From the NCBI RefSeq assembly GCF_001902635.1, contig NZ_MJAO01000028.1:1-55581 (forward strand): a DNA stretch of 55,581 nucleotides, in the 5' to 3' direction. A model generated the notes under the pieces. It was given only the letters and a program-made list of their open reading frames with translations. It made no database searches and was not told where the DNA came from. Position 1 is the stretch's first letter, and each line of letters starts with the position of its first letter. The stretch comes from Serratia marcescens (lineage in GTDB: Bacteria; Pseudomonadota; Gammaproteobacteria; Enterobacterales; Enterobacteriaceae). The position numbers and the translations under genes were made by a program. This document shows positions 9,753-18,674 of this stretch, piece after piece.

Positions 9753-10466
9753 TCAATTAAGTAATTTTATGGAGGAAATCGGCACTGAAACAACACATGT
9801 TGGAGATCTATTAATCACAACCCATTCATGGGGTTCAACCAGCATGCAAGAAACATGCTCTGAATCAATAAGGTTATGGCAATACAATATATCAGAAATA
9901 GGAATATCCAATAATAGTTGAACTCGCCCATAATATTCATCGTTATCATTGAAAGAATTTAAAACATCCATTTCAATTGAAACGCTGTTAATTCCACTCA
10001 TCTCAGCTGATTTTTTAAGGGAAATAATTTTGTCTGCGTACTCTCCTTGCAACTTTCTACCCAATAAAACGGAGTTACCCCCTATGCCATTAAGGTGATA
10101 CTGAGTATGCTCATATATTTCCTGCACTTCCTGGAATATCTCATTAAGATCACAGTCATTTAAAGAGTTATATATTTCAAGTGATTCTCTCTCGTAGTGT
10201 CGAAAACGATCAAATATTCGCTCATGGGAGAGTACAGTTGGGCTAAACACTCGTCTTAAAAATAAAGTAAGTAAAACATAACCAATATGCTTCCTACCAT
10301 TAAACCCACTAAAATGGCATCTTACCTCTCCCTTTAAGCGTCCCGTACCAATACAACGAGCTAATAATTTATTCGTCACATTATATTTTTTATTGGTATA
10401 TAAACTCCCACACACAATAACCTCCACAATAACATTATAGACAGTCACTATTGAAAATACTTTCAC
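9753..10466 (-). CDS. Hypothetical protein downstream of kwaB
   Basis: A 237-residue AT-rich gene not recognised. It has no clear signal peptide; the first 20 residues are moderately hydrophobic. The body is mixed alpha/beta, with a basic stretch (KGEVRCHFSGFNGRKH, about 45-60) and a C-terminal segment of short beta-like strands (VQLLLDIPISDILYCHNL, then WVVINRSPTCVVSVPISS). It lies 275 bases downstream of kwaB on the same strand, so it could be a third gene of that transcript or independent cargo. The start at 10466 is tentative, and the real protein may begin further in. Confidence 0.5.
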   Translation of the reverse strand: MKVFSIVTVYNVIVEVIVCGSLYTNKKYNVTNKLLARCIGTGRLKGEVRCHFSGFNGRKHIGYVLLTLFLRRVFSPTVLSHERIFDRFRHYERESLEIYNSLNDCDLNEIFQEVQEIYEHTQYHLNGIGGNSVLLGRKLQGEYADKIISLKKSAEMSGINSVSIEMDVLNSFNDNDEYYGRVQLLLDIPISDILYCHNLIDSEHVSCMLVEPHEWVVINRSPTCVVSVPISSIKLLN

Positions 10467-10740
10467 AAATAGAGGTGCTTATCCTGAGCGAGAAGCTTAA
10501 CGGCAATACACGCGACATAGCGCCAGTCCGTTGTCCCCTCTTAAAAAATCGATAATTTAATAAAAATAGATCATAAGATAACCTTAATGAGTACATCTCC
10601 AATATTAAGCAAGGATGATATTTGAAAAAACAACATCATGCCAACCCCATATAAAAAAGGATACAAGTCAATATCATTACCATTTTATTAATGATAAACT
10701 TAGTATTCAAATATTATTGAACTCATATCCTGAATTATAT

Positions 10741-11655
10741 CTAGGGTACCATGGAAGCATTGGGCACATCATAAATGTGTGCTGCAAAGTGCGATTGCAA
10801 GCGATGGTCCAGCAAAGCCTGAAATATATCCGCACAGCACTCATCACTGGCAATGATTTTACCTTGAGCGTCAAATTGCAGATTTAATCTAAATCGTAGC
10901 GCATTAGCTCTCAAGCTATCCATGAATTCTGGCACCTTGTAATACCCCTTTTCTTTAATAGCAGATGCTCTTCTCAGTTGCATCGCATTATTACCAACGT
11001 ATCGTTTCAACGGCTCTGCATCGGTAAGCAACTGACTGAATTCCGGTTCATCCATTAATACGTTAAAATTATCAATATGCGCTGTCTTGTAACTCAAAAC
11101 TGATTCAAATACTTTTTTATTCTTAATGTAAACATTATCCTCAAGAATGAAAAAGTCAAAATCCTTTGCAATGTTAAATCGTGGGGACCTATCAATTTTC
11201 AACTTATTATTTTTGAAAACAACTGACTTCAACCCAGCCTGCTTTTTGGTCGCCCAGGATGAATCCGTTTTCTTCACACAGTGTAATACTGTATCACCGG
11301 AGACTAATTTTACAGAATAGAAATCACAATTAGATAACTCTTTGATCTCTTTTACCTTTTTCGCTGGTATTTGATTTGCAGATATTGTTGTAACATCTAC
11401 AGCCGAAGTTTCTCCGGTTCCAATAAGCATAAGACTGCCTTCGTTGTTCTGCGCCAGCAACGAATAATCTATGATTTCTGTATAGTTACCTCTTTCTGTT
11501 TGAATAAATCCTAATAATTCTGTTTTAAGCTCAGGATCTACTGGGATCCATTTCCCTGTAAACGACGCCTGCCCTTTCAGGGATTTTTTCCTGAATACCC
11601 ATACCGATAACTCGGCCGTTTGAAGATCAAAACCCTGTAAATTCTCAAGCATCAT
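10741..11655 (-). CDS. kwaB: Kiwa anti-phage protein KwaB (DUF4868)
   Basis: Proposed cytosolic, DNA-acting partner of the Kiwa defence system. The approximately 304-residue protein shows the DUF4868 pattern, most clearly DFDFFILEDNVYIKNKKVFESVLSYK followed by a helical region, as in KwaB, and its length is typical. Three ATGs in a row (11658, 11655, 11652) follow the ribosome site GGAG; 11655 gives the best spacing, while a GTG at 11667 extends the frame. It overlaps the end of kwaA by about 11 bases, indicating translational coupling. The pairing with a four-helix membrane protein upstream strongly supports the call, which is from recalled family features and not a search. Confidence 0.75.
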   Translation of the reverse strand: MMLENLQGFDLQTAELSVWVFRKKSLKGQASFTGKWIPVDPELKTELLGFIQTERGNYTEIIDYSLLAQNNEGSLMLIGTGETSAVDVTTISANQIPAKKVKEIKELSNCDFYSVKLVSGDTVLHCVKKTDSSWATKKQAGLKSVVFKNNKLKIDRSPRFNIAKDFDFFILEDNVYIKNKKVFESVLSYKTAHIDNFNVLMDEPEFSQLLTDAEPLKRYVGNNAMQLRRASAIKEKGYYKVPEFMDSLRANALRFRLNLQFDAQGKIIASDECCADIFQALLDHRLQSHFAAHIYDVPNASMVP

Positions 11656-12247
11656 CATTCTCTCCACAAATGACTATAACAGATTGTATTGTTTCGTACT
11701 CATAATCTGAATTTGGATTAACATCTGTGTTAGCTAATACAACTCCAGAAAAGATATCATTGCTCCCAGGAAAACGATAAGATATTTCATACATCTTCCA
11801 GTTAAAAACAATAAGCATGGGGTTTAATATTATTTGACCTGACTTATATGAGAGCCAGAAGAGCCACAACAGGAATACAACAAACCCTAAAAATTTATTT
11901 GTCTCCATATAACTTATACTCATAAATGAAACAATATAAGGAAGCACATAATTCATTAAATCTGATGGGGTATATTTTGATTCAATTACTTTTATTTTTT
12001 GCCCATCCGGTTTAGCAAGATTCAAAGCAAACCATGAAAAAACAAAGCAGGCTAAACAAACAAGAAACAAACTCACTGACAGGAATGGTTTTTGGAGCGG
12101 AAGATGACATGTTCCTGAGGTCAAAAAATTAAAACAGATATTCCCCTTGAGTTTTTTATTGTCCAGATCCTGCATTAGCAGAATCATACTTAATGGCAAA
12201 TATGATCCTAAGAAGATTGCAAGAGCAAAGAATAGTCTTGGTGTCAC
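11645..12247 (-). CDS. kwaA: Kiwa anti-phage membrane protein KwaA
   Basis: Membrane sensor component of the Kiwa defence system, thought to detect phage attack at the inner membrane and act through KwaB. The 200-residue protein has four hydrophobic segments (about 5-25, 55-77, 98-114 and 118-134) and a soluble C-terminal domain, the architecture and size of KwaA. Its ATG overlaps the stop of the upstream Myb/SANT-like gene by 4 bases, and its own end overlaps kwaB. Composition is AT-rich compared with the T6SS genes. Recognition rests mainly on the topology and on the adjacent DUF4868 gene, so it is less certain in isolation. Confidence 0.7.
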   Translation of the reverse strand: MTPRLFFALAIFLGSYLPLSMILLMQDLDNKKLKGNICFNFLTSGTCHLPLQKPFLSVSLFLVCLACFVFSWFALNLAKPDGQKIKVIESKYTPSDLMNYVLPYIVSFMSISYMETNKFLGFVVFLLWLFWLSYKSGQIILNPMLIVFNWKMYEISYRFPGSNDIFSGVVLANTDVNPNSDYEYETIQSVIVICGENDDA

Positions 12248-12900
12248 ACTCCCCCCTTGTTTTTTCTTATGTTCTTAATCAAACGACCTCGCGCTTTTTC
12301 CACTGCTTTTTTGGTCCTGTCCGGAAACAGTACTACCTGCTGCTCAGCCACACTTAGATGCATATTCTTTTCCAGAAGAGTCCATTCTTCATCGCTCCAG
12401 GGACGGAAACCAGCTTCACTACAGCGGGACTTCTTCAGCCCCAGCCTTCTCGCCATTATTTTAACTGACATTGCATTTCTTTCTGGCAGATGAGCAGTTA
12501 CCGACATTCCCATCCGGGGATAGTCCGCTTTAAGTATATCGAGTTCCTCCTCACGCCAGAAACGTCCACTTTTTACCCCCAGCGCCTCCGCCATAGAAAA
12601 GATCGCACTAATACTTCTCCCTGGAAGTAATTGTGTCAGAGACCTGGCCTCCATGCCCCGGGCATAGTGGTCACGGATAATATCCATTTCATTTTCACTC
12701 CACGGCGCATTTTTCTTTTTTCGACACCCGAGCTTATCAGCCATCAACCCTACTGCACCTGGAGTCCGCCCCAGCCCGTCAGCAATTTCAACAACTGACA
12801 TGGAAGAATAATTATTTTCCAGAAAGGTTAAATCCCTGATTGTCCATCGAACACGATTATTACGATAACGAACTGAATTAACCATAATTTTTAGCACCAT
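12244..12900 (-). CDS. Four-repeat Myb/SANT-like DNA-binding protein
   Basis: A 218-residue basic protein built of four tandem helix-turn-helix units of about 45 residues, at roughly 19-60, 67-110, 115-157 and 168-210. Each opens with Trp plus acidic residues (RWTIRDLTFLENNY, PWSENEMDIIRDHY, FWREEELDILKADY, PWSDEEWTLLEKNM) and ends with a recognition-helix-like stretch (GRTPGAVGLMADKLG, GRSISAIFSMAEALG, ERNAMSVKIMARRLG, DRTKKAVEKARGRL). This is the SANT/Myb-like pattern, so it likely binds DNA; target and role are unknown. It starts 2 bases after the TagA/VasL-like stop and overlaps kwaA by 4 bases, joining the T6SS and Kiwa gene runs. Confidence 0.75.
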   Translation of the reverse strand: MVLKIMVNSVRYRNNRVRWTIRDLTFLENNYSSMSVVEIADGLGRTPGAVGLMADKLGCRKKKNAPWSENEMDIIRDHYARGMEARSLTQLLPGRSISAIFSMAEALGVKSGRFWREEELDILKADYPRMGMSVTAHLPERNAMSVKIMARRLGLKKSRCSEAGFRPWSDEEWTLLEKNMHLSVAEQQVVLFPDRTKKAVEKARGRLIKNIRKNKGGV

Positions 12901-12902
12901 TT

Positions 12903-14285
12903 CTATTCTGATGCATTCTCTTGTATTACAGCATAGCGCGCTGTCAATTGTTTCAGATGCATCTCCAGTTGAGCCCGGGCAGCAGGTAAAGGTTCTCTCT
13001 CAGGATTTTGTAACAATACCCGCATTTGCTCTTCAGCCGGTACCGATTTGTTAAAAGACTGCATGGTGGAAAATACCACAGATTTCAGCTCGCTGACCGT
13101 CATGTATTTACCCTTCTGTTCATCCAGCCCGTTCAGCCTGTCACTCAGTTGCTTCAGCTTCATCATCCCCTGATGCCAACCATTCAGCTGTTCTGTTGGT
13201 AATGCAGCAGCATTAAGTTGTTGTTGCCACTTTTGTGCCAGAGGTTTAGCCTGTTTCGGCCACAGCTCTTGAGCCTGTTCTGTGAGTTTTCGGCTGTAAG
13301 CAAAATTCCAGTCAGGCGGCAACTTATCCAGTCGGGCAAGCTGCTGCTGTGTCTGTGCGATAAGGTCCTGAGGTAACGGAGTTTGCTGACGTAATATCCC
13401 CAGCTGTTCGGACGTGAGAGGTGCAGGGAACGGAGCCAGTGAAGCTGCAAGCTGAGTCTGCAGAGGATCTGGACGGTGAAGAAAATGCCAGCTCCACACT
13501 GAGACTATGCTTATCACCAGCATGGTAAACATCCCGGCGACGAAGGACTTCCACTTTTTAACCGGAGCAGGCATTGTAGACAGTACTTCTACATTCGGCT
13601 GCGGTTCCGGTTGCGCAACGAAAACCCACTTCACTGCACTCTCTGGCGTATCTTCATCCGGTCCACCAGCAAAGTCTCTCGTGGATGCTGTCGCAGCATT
13701 CATCATGGTGGCAGGCAATACGATACCCGACTGAATGTTCGGCCCGGTGCTGGTTGTGTTATCACTATTTTCCAGCCGGACAGCACTGTTGTGCATCAGG
13801 GTACGCAACGTATCGAGCTGACTGAGATGTTTTAGCTCCAGGCGCTGCAGCACCTCTCCCAGACCGGTAAGCAGCTGCTCCGCACGGTACAACTGGCTAA
13901 GGTCACTGTAATTCAGCGAGAGCGAACGCATCCGTTGCTGCAGGCGCTGACTAAGACTGCTGAGGATTTCCATGCGGGCATGGACTGGCTGAGGCCACAG
14001 TGCCCCCCACTGATGACTTATCAGTGCCTCGAGTATCGTCAGCCCTTCATTGAGCCCGAATAAACCGGCCAGCTGCGTACGGGCCAGCGTATACCAGGCT
14101 GCCGTTTGCAGTTCCACGCCGTTCTGCTCAAACAGTGAGAGACAGAGTTTTTCGACATACTGCCAGTTAACATCCGGACGCGCCGGATGGGTCAGCTTGT
14201 TCAGTTCGTCGCGCAGGGCAGCATAGTCCGGCAGCGCCCTGGGGTCACCACCGGTTTTGATTTTTCGTGGGTTAATGTCATTCAT
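12903..14285 (-). CDS. T6SS TagA/VasL-like protein (ImpA_N and VasL domains)
   Basis: A 460-residue T6SS accessory protein. The N-terminal region (about 1-160) has the ImpA_N pattern shared with TssA (DPRALPDYAALRDELNKLTH, then WPQPVHARMEILSSL). A single membrane segment (about 248-266, SFVAGMFTMLVISIVSVWSW) is followed by a helical VasL-type C-terminal domain (GWHQGMMKLKQLSDRLNGLDEQKG). This layout is that of TagA-like proteins, which anchor or stop the distal end of the extending sheath at the inner membrane. It is the last recognisable T6SS gene before the Myb/SANT-Kiwa genes. Whether it performs the TagA role here is inference. Confidence 0.8.
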   Translation of the reverse strand: MNDINPRKIKTGGDPRALPDYAALRDELNKLTHPARPDVNWQYVEKLCLSLFEQNGVELQTAAWYTLARTQLAGLFGLNEGLTILEALISHQWGALWPQPVHARMEILSSLSQRLQQRMRSLSLNYSDLSQLYRAEQLLTGLGEVLQRLELKHLSQLDTLRTLMHNSAVRLENSDNTTSTGPNIQSGIVLPATMMNAATASTRDFAGGPDEDTPESAVKWVFVAQPEPQPNVEVLSTMPAPVKKWKSFVAGMFTMLVISIVSVWSWHFLHRPDPLQTQLAASLAPFPAPLTSEQLGILRQQTPLPQDLIAQTQQQLARLDKLPPDWNFAYSRKLTEQAQELWPKQAKPLAQKWQQQLNAAALPTEQLNGWHQGMMKLKQLSDRLNGLDEQKGKYMTVSELKSVVFSTMQSFNKSVPAEEQMRVLLQNPEREPLPAARAQLEMHLKQLTARYAVIQENASE

Positions 14286-14385
14286 GACCAGTCGTCCATT
14301 TGGCGTATCAGGAGCTATTGGAGATTATCGTTTAGCAGCTTCGTTTTCTGCATCTTCAGGGAGACAGGTACTGCAATACCCGCAG

Positions 14386-14856
14386 CTATGGCAGAAGCGC
14401 TAAAATCAGACCAAAAAATGTACTTTCATCAAAACACTGCCCAGGGCGGGATAATGTACCAGGAGGAGTAAAGGTCCAGTTGTTCGCGGTACCTGACCGC
14501 ATGAATAAACGCCCCAGTGAAGTCACATTCTCTACATTATGAAAAGTCGCCTCCACACACCCGGTCACGCCCTGGCCGTACAAAAATACCGGCATAAATT
14601 TTACGGCCCGGTCGTCGATACGCAGGACGATACCGGCAATCTCAAAAGCCCCGCTCTCCACCAGCAGATCCGTAACGGATACCGCGAACTCCTCCACATT
14701 CAGTCCGGTATCCACCAGCCACGCGTCCATCTGCTCCTGAAGCTGCGTTATTCGCAGGCGAAATTCGGCGATATCGGCCTGAGTCTTGCTGGCAAACGAG
14801 ACCGGGGCAGACTGTCTGGTCTGCAGTTTTTTGAGGAACTGTGATTTTACTGACAT
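14386..14856 (-). CDS. Conserved T6SS-locus protein of unknown function
   Basis: A 156-residue protein not recognised by domain. The N terminus is basic (MSVKSQFLKKLQTRQS), followed by a helical stretch likely to form a coiled coil (ADIAEFRLRITQLQEQMDAWL) and a beta-rich C-terminal half (LVESGAFEIAGIVLRIDDRAVKFMPVFLYGQGVTGCVEATF). There is no signal peptide or membrane segment, so it is probably cytosolic. It starts 14 bases after tssE, in the same transcript as tssJ and tssE, and about 100 bases before the TagA/VasL-like gene. The context suggests a role in baseplate or sheath assembly, but this is inference. Confidence 0.75.
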   Translation of the reverse strand: MSVKSQFLKKLQTRQSAPVSFASKTQADIAEFRLRITQLQEQMDAWLVDTGLNVEEFAVSVTDLLVESGAFEIAGIVLRIDDRAVKFMPVFLYGQGVTGCVEATFHNVENVTSLGRLFMRSGTANNWTFTPPGTLSRPGQCFDESTFFGLILALLP

Positions 14857-14870
14857 GGTGTTCTCTGGCC

Positions 14871-15326
14871 TTACAGACGGGTAGTCGTATCGAGATACTG
14901 CTGTTGCTTAAGATGTCGCAGGAGAACCCGTCCCTCCGGCATAAACTCGGTGCCGTAACGCACCAGACCAATGCCCTTCAACTCAGCGTCAATGGCATAA
15001 CGCAGCTCGCCGGGAACGTTCTGCTCCAGCAGAACGACCGCTATTTTTTTCAGACGGGGTTCATATTTCAGCAGCACCTCAGACAGGGTCCCCATCAGCT
15101 CATGGGCGGTACCCGGCATACCCTGCAGGATTTTAGTCATATCCGGCAGACCATAATCAGGCAGGTGCGCCAGTGTGCCGGCGCGGCAGTTGAGAATACG
15201 CTGCATGTTATCGAGCACGGAGAGGATGACCTGGTTCTGCTCACTGACCTGCGACAGCGGAAGACCGCCAGTAAAATGGCCGGTGAGCATTTCATACAGT
15301 GAGGGTGTGTTGTGTCCCTGGGGCAT
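14871..15326 (-). CDS. tssE: T6SS baseplate subunit TssE
   Basis: gp25-like lysozyme-fold baseplate protein that helps start sheath polymerisation. The 151-residue chain has the N-terminal SLYEMLTGHF, then QVILSVLDNMQRILNCRAGTLAHLPDYGLPDM, the classic TssE/gp25 motif, and LLEQNVPGELRYAIDAELKG. Its ATG overlaps the tssJ stop by one base (TGATG arrangement), and the next gene follows after 14 bases. Length is normal. Confidence 0.9.
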   Translation of the reverse strand: MPQGHNTPSLYEMLTGHFTGGLPLSQVSEQNQVILSVLDNMQRILNCRAGTLAHLPDYGLPDMTKILQGMPGTAHELMGTLSEVLLKYEPRLKKIAVVLLEQNVPGELRYAIDAELKGIGLVRYGTEFMPEGRVLLRHLKQQQYLDTTTRL

Positions 15327-15862
15327 CAGTCATCCTTAAGAGGTTGCAGCGTCAGATGGTTATTGCCCGCTTCCAGAATGCGCGGCTTATCCGGATCCAG
15401 GTCGTCTCGTTGAATAACCAGCCTCCAGGTGTTGTTGACCATATCCGGATGACGGAACAACCCCACCACAGCCACAAACTGAGCGTCTTCTTCCATCGGC
15501 ATGTTCAGGTTTGCATCACCGCCGGGCTTCACCACCACGTCACGACTGGCCAGCAGGTCGGCTTTCAGCACGGTGTCACCATCTTTCAGCAACTGCTGAT
15601 AGACCGTTTTGTCAAAGGTCTTACGGTCCTTGAGCTGGTAGACACGGACCACAACGGATTCGGATAACGAGTTGCTTTCACGCGCATCCGTGTTCAGTGC
15701 TTCACGGGCCGTAAAGTCCAGATGCAGCACCTTTATTTTCTTGTGAAAAATGGCGGTGTAGGCCGATTTGGTGCCATCGGAGATGCCCTGCGTGACGCCA
15801 CAACCGGTCAGGCTTAATGCCAGCAGGCAGCATGCAGATTTAATCAAACTTGTACGTAACAC
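15326..15862 (-). CDS. tssJ: T6SS outer-membrane lipoprotein TssJ
   Basis: Anchors the TssJLM membrane complex to the outer membrane. With a GTG start at 15862, preceded by GGAAA, the 178-residue protein reads a short basic N terminus and hydrophobic segment ending in lipobox LTGC. The mature part is a transthyretin-like beta sandwich (LHLDFTAREALN, SVVVRVYQLKDRKTFDKTVY, then VVVKPGGDANLNMPM and FVAVVGLFR), as in TssJ. The frame is open upstream to an ATG at 15982, but that extension lies inside tssG and would bury the signal peptide, so the GTG is preferred. It overlaps the 3' end of tssG by 23 bases. Confidence 0.9.
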   Translation of the reverse strand: MLRTSLIKSACCLLALSLTGCGVTQGISDGTKSAYTAIFHKKIKVLHLDFTAREALNTDARESNSLSESVVVRVYQLKDRKTFDKTVYQQLLKDGDTVLKADLLASRDVVVKPGGDANLNMPMEEDAQFVAVVGLFRHPDMVNNTWRLVIQRDDLDPDKPRILEAGNNHLTLQPLKDD

Positions 15863-16928
15863 GTCTGTTTCCTTGTTGTGGTGTGGCGGGCTCCAGCCCC
15901 GTGTAATAACCCAGCTCTGTGGTAAAGGTCTGCGGAATATCCTCCGCCAGCTCTCCTTCTTCTTCCGCGCCCAGCACGCCATTCATGCCAAGCCAGAAAG
16001 GTCCTTCGCCGAGCGGCGGAACGGCCAGCAGGCGAGTACTGGTTGTCAGAGTGATTTTTGCCTTAAAACGCCAGCCCAGGTAGACGCGCAACATCACCAG
16101 AAAATCCTGGTACAGCAGGCCGTCCGGCTTCCAGCCCTGCGATTCCTTTTCATCGTCAGTGGCCAGCGCAATCAGCAACTGGCTGTTGGCGTCCATCGCC
16201 TCATCGCCAAGCGGCGTAATGCCGTCCAGCAGAAAATCTTCATCGCCGTAAAAGCCCAGCGGCTGGCTGATTTCCACCGGCCGCAGGCAGTATGGACTCA
16301 CCTGCACCGTGGTATCCGGGGCCAGCAGGCTGACCAGTGCCTGCATGCCCTGCTGGGTTTTCCCGGGCTGTTGCAGCACACCGAGCAGCGCCAGAAATCG
16401 CGAGACGGGCGTGGCGATATTCTTAGCCGTTCCGGGAATGCCCAGCCCCACCAGGCCCAGCAGCGACTGAGATATGCTGTCCGTTCCGCCGGGCTCGAAG
16501 CTTGCCGGGTAAGAGTATTTACGCCAGATGCGATAAAACTGCGTCAGGATGCGGTGGCTGAAGATATCCAGAAAGCCCTGAAGCGCCTCGTGCCCTTCGC
16601 GACGCTGGGTGATGTCATCCAGGTAGGCCGTTGGTAAGGGGGAATCGACACCGTACATCCCCATAAAGGTCGTGCGGATGAGCGGCGGTTTGCTGTCATC
16701 CTCTTCGTTATATTCGACAGTCTTCAACTCGCTGGCCGGAAACCCCATCCCCGGATGCGGGGCAAAGCGTACCGGGTCATCGGCGGGATGGCTGGTTGAG
16801 CCCATCAGCGGCCTGCCCGGATTCTGCTTCTCCAGCAGCTGGCAGAAACGGTAAAAGTTAATCCGATTAAGGTCAACCTCCAGTCGTGGGGTCAGCCGGG
16901 AATGCGGCGATTGTGCTTCTCTTCCCAT
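15840..16928 (-). CDS. tssG: T6SS baseplate subunit TssG
   Basis: Wedge component of the baseplate that pairs with TssF. The 362-residue protein has the family features NFYRFCQLLEKQNPGRPL, VRFAPHPGMGFPASEL and TTFMGMYGVDSPLPTAYLDDI, followed by LQGFLDIFSHRILTQFYRIWRKY. The 37-base overlap with the end of tssF and the overlap with tssJ show tight coupling. Confidence 0.93.
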   Translation of the reverse strand: MGREAQSPHSRLTPRLEVDLNRINFYRFCQLLEKQNPGRPLMGSTSHPADDPVRFAPHPGMGFPASELKTVEYNEEDDSKPPLIRTTFMGMYGVDSPLPTAYLDDITQRREGHEALQGFLDIFSHRILTQFYRIWRKYSYPASFEPGGTDSISQSLLGLVGLGIPGTAKNIATPVSRFLALLGVLQQPGKTQQGMQALVSLLAPDTTVQVSPYCLRPVEISQPLGFYGDEDFLLDGITPLGDEAMDANSQLLIALATDDEKESQGWKPDGLLYQDFLVMLRVYLGWRFKAKITLTTSTRLLAVPPLGEGPFWLGMNGVLGAEEEGELAEDIPQTFTTELGYYTGLEPATPQQGNRRVTYKFD

Positions 16929-18646
16929 TCCAGGTGCTCTCCGGTCGGTTGCAGGATAATAATCAGGCGGTTAAACAGATAGATATCGGTGTACAAGGCG
17001 AAGAAGCGGCTCAGCATCTCACCAAACAGGCAGATGTCGCCGCGGCCGGCAAAGCCGTGGCTGTCGAGCATCACTTCAATCTGTACGCCGCGCACCAGGT
17101 AGCCCTGTTCAAAGCGTTCAATTTCACTGTGCTTCACGTCGAGGATGGCCTCAAGGCGACGGCGGTTCATCTCACTGTCTGTCCACTCGTACAGCGCCAG
17201 GGTACCGCGCAGCACGTCGGCATTATCCATCATCGACAGAAACCCGCTGCCAAGGTGGCTCAGCACGCGCCAGTGGAAACGATCCTGCGCCGGGGGATAA
17301 CAGGGCAGCGTCGGCGCACACAGGTTACGCACGGCGATGCTGGCCGAGGTGGTTTTCATTACCGTATCAAGTACCGTGCTCTGCAGAGCACGGCGCGGCA
17401 GCTGCCCGTTGGTGCCGGTCAGCGTCAGCGACAGGCTTTCATCTTCTGGGACGGTGTGATTATCAAAGGCTTCACCGCCAAGGATAAGCCAGGTGTTATG
17501 CAGCCCGGACGGACCGCACCGCACGCGGGTGTGGTAGTAATATTCCGGCGCTGCGTGGCGCATCATTCCGCCCTTGTGGCGGAAGCTCGAAAACGGCACG
17601 TAGGTATGCCGGCTCGATGACATCACCGAGTCCACGGCGTAAATCTCGGTATGACCATCCTGTACGCGCATCGGCCGCAGCATGTATTCGGTTTGCAGGG
17701 ACGTGAGCGTCAGCGGATCAGATTCCAGCGGGAACAGGTTAATCACCGGCACGCAGTTCAGGCGCAGATGCTTTTCGGTAAAGCTGAAGTCATGCTCCCA
17801 GCGCTGCGCCAGCACCACGCCGATTTCAAACCAGGGAAGCTCTGCCGGAAAGGCCACGGTTTCCAAGCCACGCAGGCCGGTGAACATGAACTTCTCGCGG
17901 AAAGTAAAGTACTCCAACAACAGCTGGTAGCCGCTGAAACTGCTGTTGCTCTTCGGCCAAAGGGTATCGTCTTCGCCAAATCCCAGCGCGGTGAAATACC
18001 CGTCGAGCGGCCTGCTGTCCATATCGCCGGGCATCCGCAGCCATATCCGGGCCACATTCAGGGTGAACGCTTCGTGCATGGCGCAGGCCAGCGGCGCATC
18101 GGCATTGAAGTAGAACGGGATATGGCTAAGATCGATACGGCTCCAGTCCGCCAATTCGCCGCAGTTAAAGCGCAGCGTGACAACCGAGCGGCCCTCCGCA
18201 TCGGTTGCCAGACGCACACGTTCAAGTGACAGCGGCTGAAGGGTCATCTCCTGGGTGGTGGTGTACCGGCAGCGCGTACCCTTCTCACCGATCGGCCGCG
18301 AATTCACCTCGAAGCCTTTGGCGATGCGCATCGGTTCTTTCATTTCGCGCCAGTCGGGGGTGAACTCCACCACCGACATCGACGGAATGGTGCGCAGATA
18401 GTGCGGCCACAGCAGGCTGACCAGACCTTCGGTCAGCTCCGGCAGGTCGTCGTCGAGTTTCTCACGCAGGCGTCCCATCAGGAAGGCAAAGCCCTCGAAC
18501 AGGCGCTCCACATACGGATCGCGTGCGCCCGCTTTATCGAGGTTGAGCATTGCCGCCTGCTCGGGGTGAGCGCGGGCAAACTCTTCGCCGGCTTCCAGCA
18601 GGTAGCGCATTTCGGCGTCGTAATAACGCAGGGTTAAATCGTCCAT
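16892..18646 (-). CDS. tssF: T6SS baseplate subunit TssF
   Basis: Main wedge protein of the baseplate, forming the TssF2G complex. The 584-residue protein starts MDDLTLRYYDAEMRYLLEAGEEFARAHPEQAAML, followed by DPYVERLFEGFAFLMGRLREKLDDDLPELTEGLVSLLWPHYLRTIPSM, all strongly typical of TssF. The frame is open upstream to 18715, but similarity begins at the ATG at 18646. The C-terminal stretch includes GFAGRGDICLFGEMLSRFFALYTDIYLFNRL. It starts 28 bases after tssA. Confidence 0.95.
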   Translation of the reverse strand: MDDLTLRYYDAEMRYLLEAGEEFARAHPEQAAMLNLDKAGARDPYVERLFEGFAFLMGRLREKLDDDLPELTEGLVSLLWPHYLRTIPSMSVVEFTPDWREMKEPMRIAKGFEVNSRPIGEKGTRCRYTTTQEMTLQPLSLERVRLATDAEGRSVVTLRFNCGELADWSRIDLSHIPFYFNADAPLACAMHEAFTLNVARIWLRMPGDMDSRPLDGYFTALGFGEDDTLWPKSNSSFSGYQLLLEYFTFREKFMFTGLRGLETVAFPAELPWFEIGVVLAQRWEHDFSFTEKHLRLNCVPVINLFPLESDPLTLTSLQTEYMLRPMRVQDGHTEIYAVDSVMSSSRHTYVPFSSFRHKGGMMRHAAPEYYYHTRVRCGPSGLHNTWLILGGEAFDNHTVPEDESLSLTLTGTNGQLPRRALQSTVLDTVMKTTSASIAVRNLCAPTLPCYPPAQDRFHWRVLSHLGSGFLSMMDNADVLRGTLALYEWTDSEMNRRRLEAILDVKHSEIERFEQGYLVRGVQIEVMLDSHGFAGRGDICLFGEMLSRFFALYTDIYLFNRLIIILQPTGEHLEWEEKHNRRIPG

Positions 18647-18674
18647 AGTGATTATGTTCTTTTCGTCCGAAGTA

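Noticed and set aside
10615..10887. A 90-codon plus-strand frame overlapping the end of kwaB
   Set aside because: Its second half is antisense to kwaB coding sequence, and it has no protein-like features of its own.
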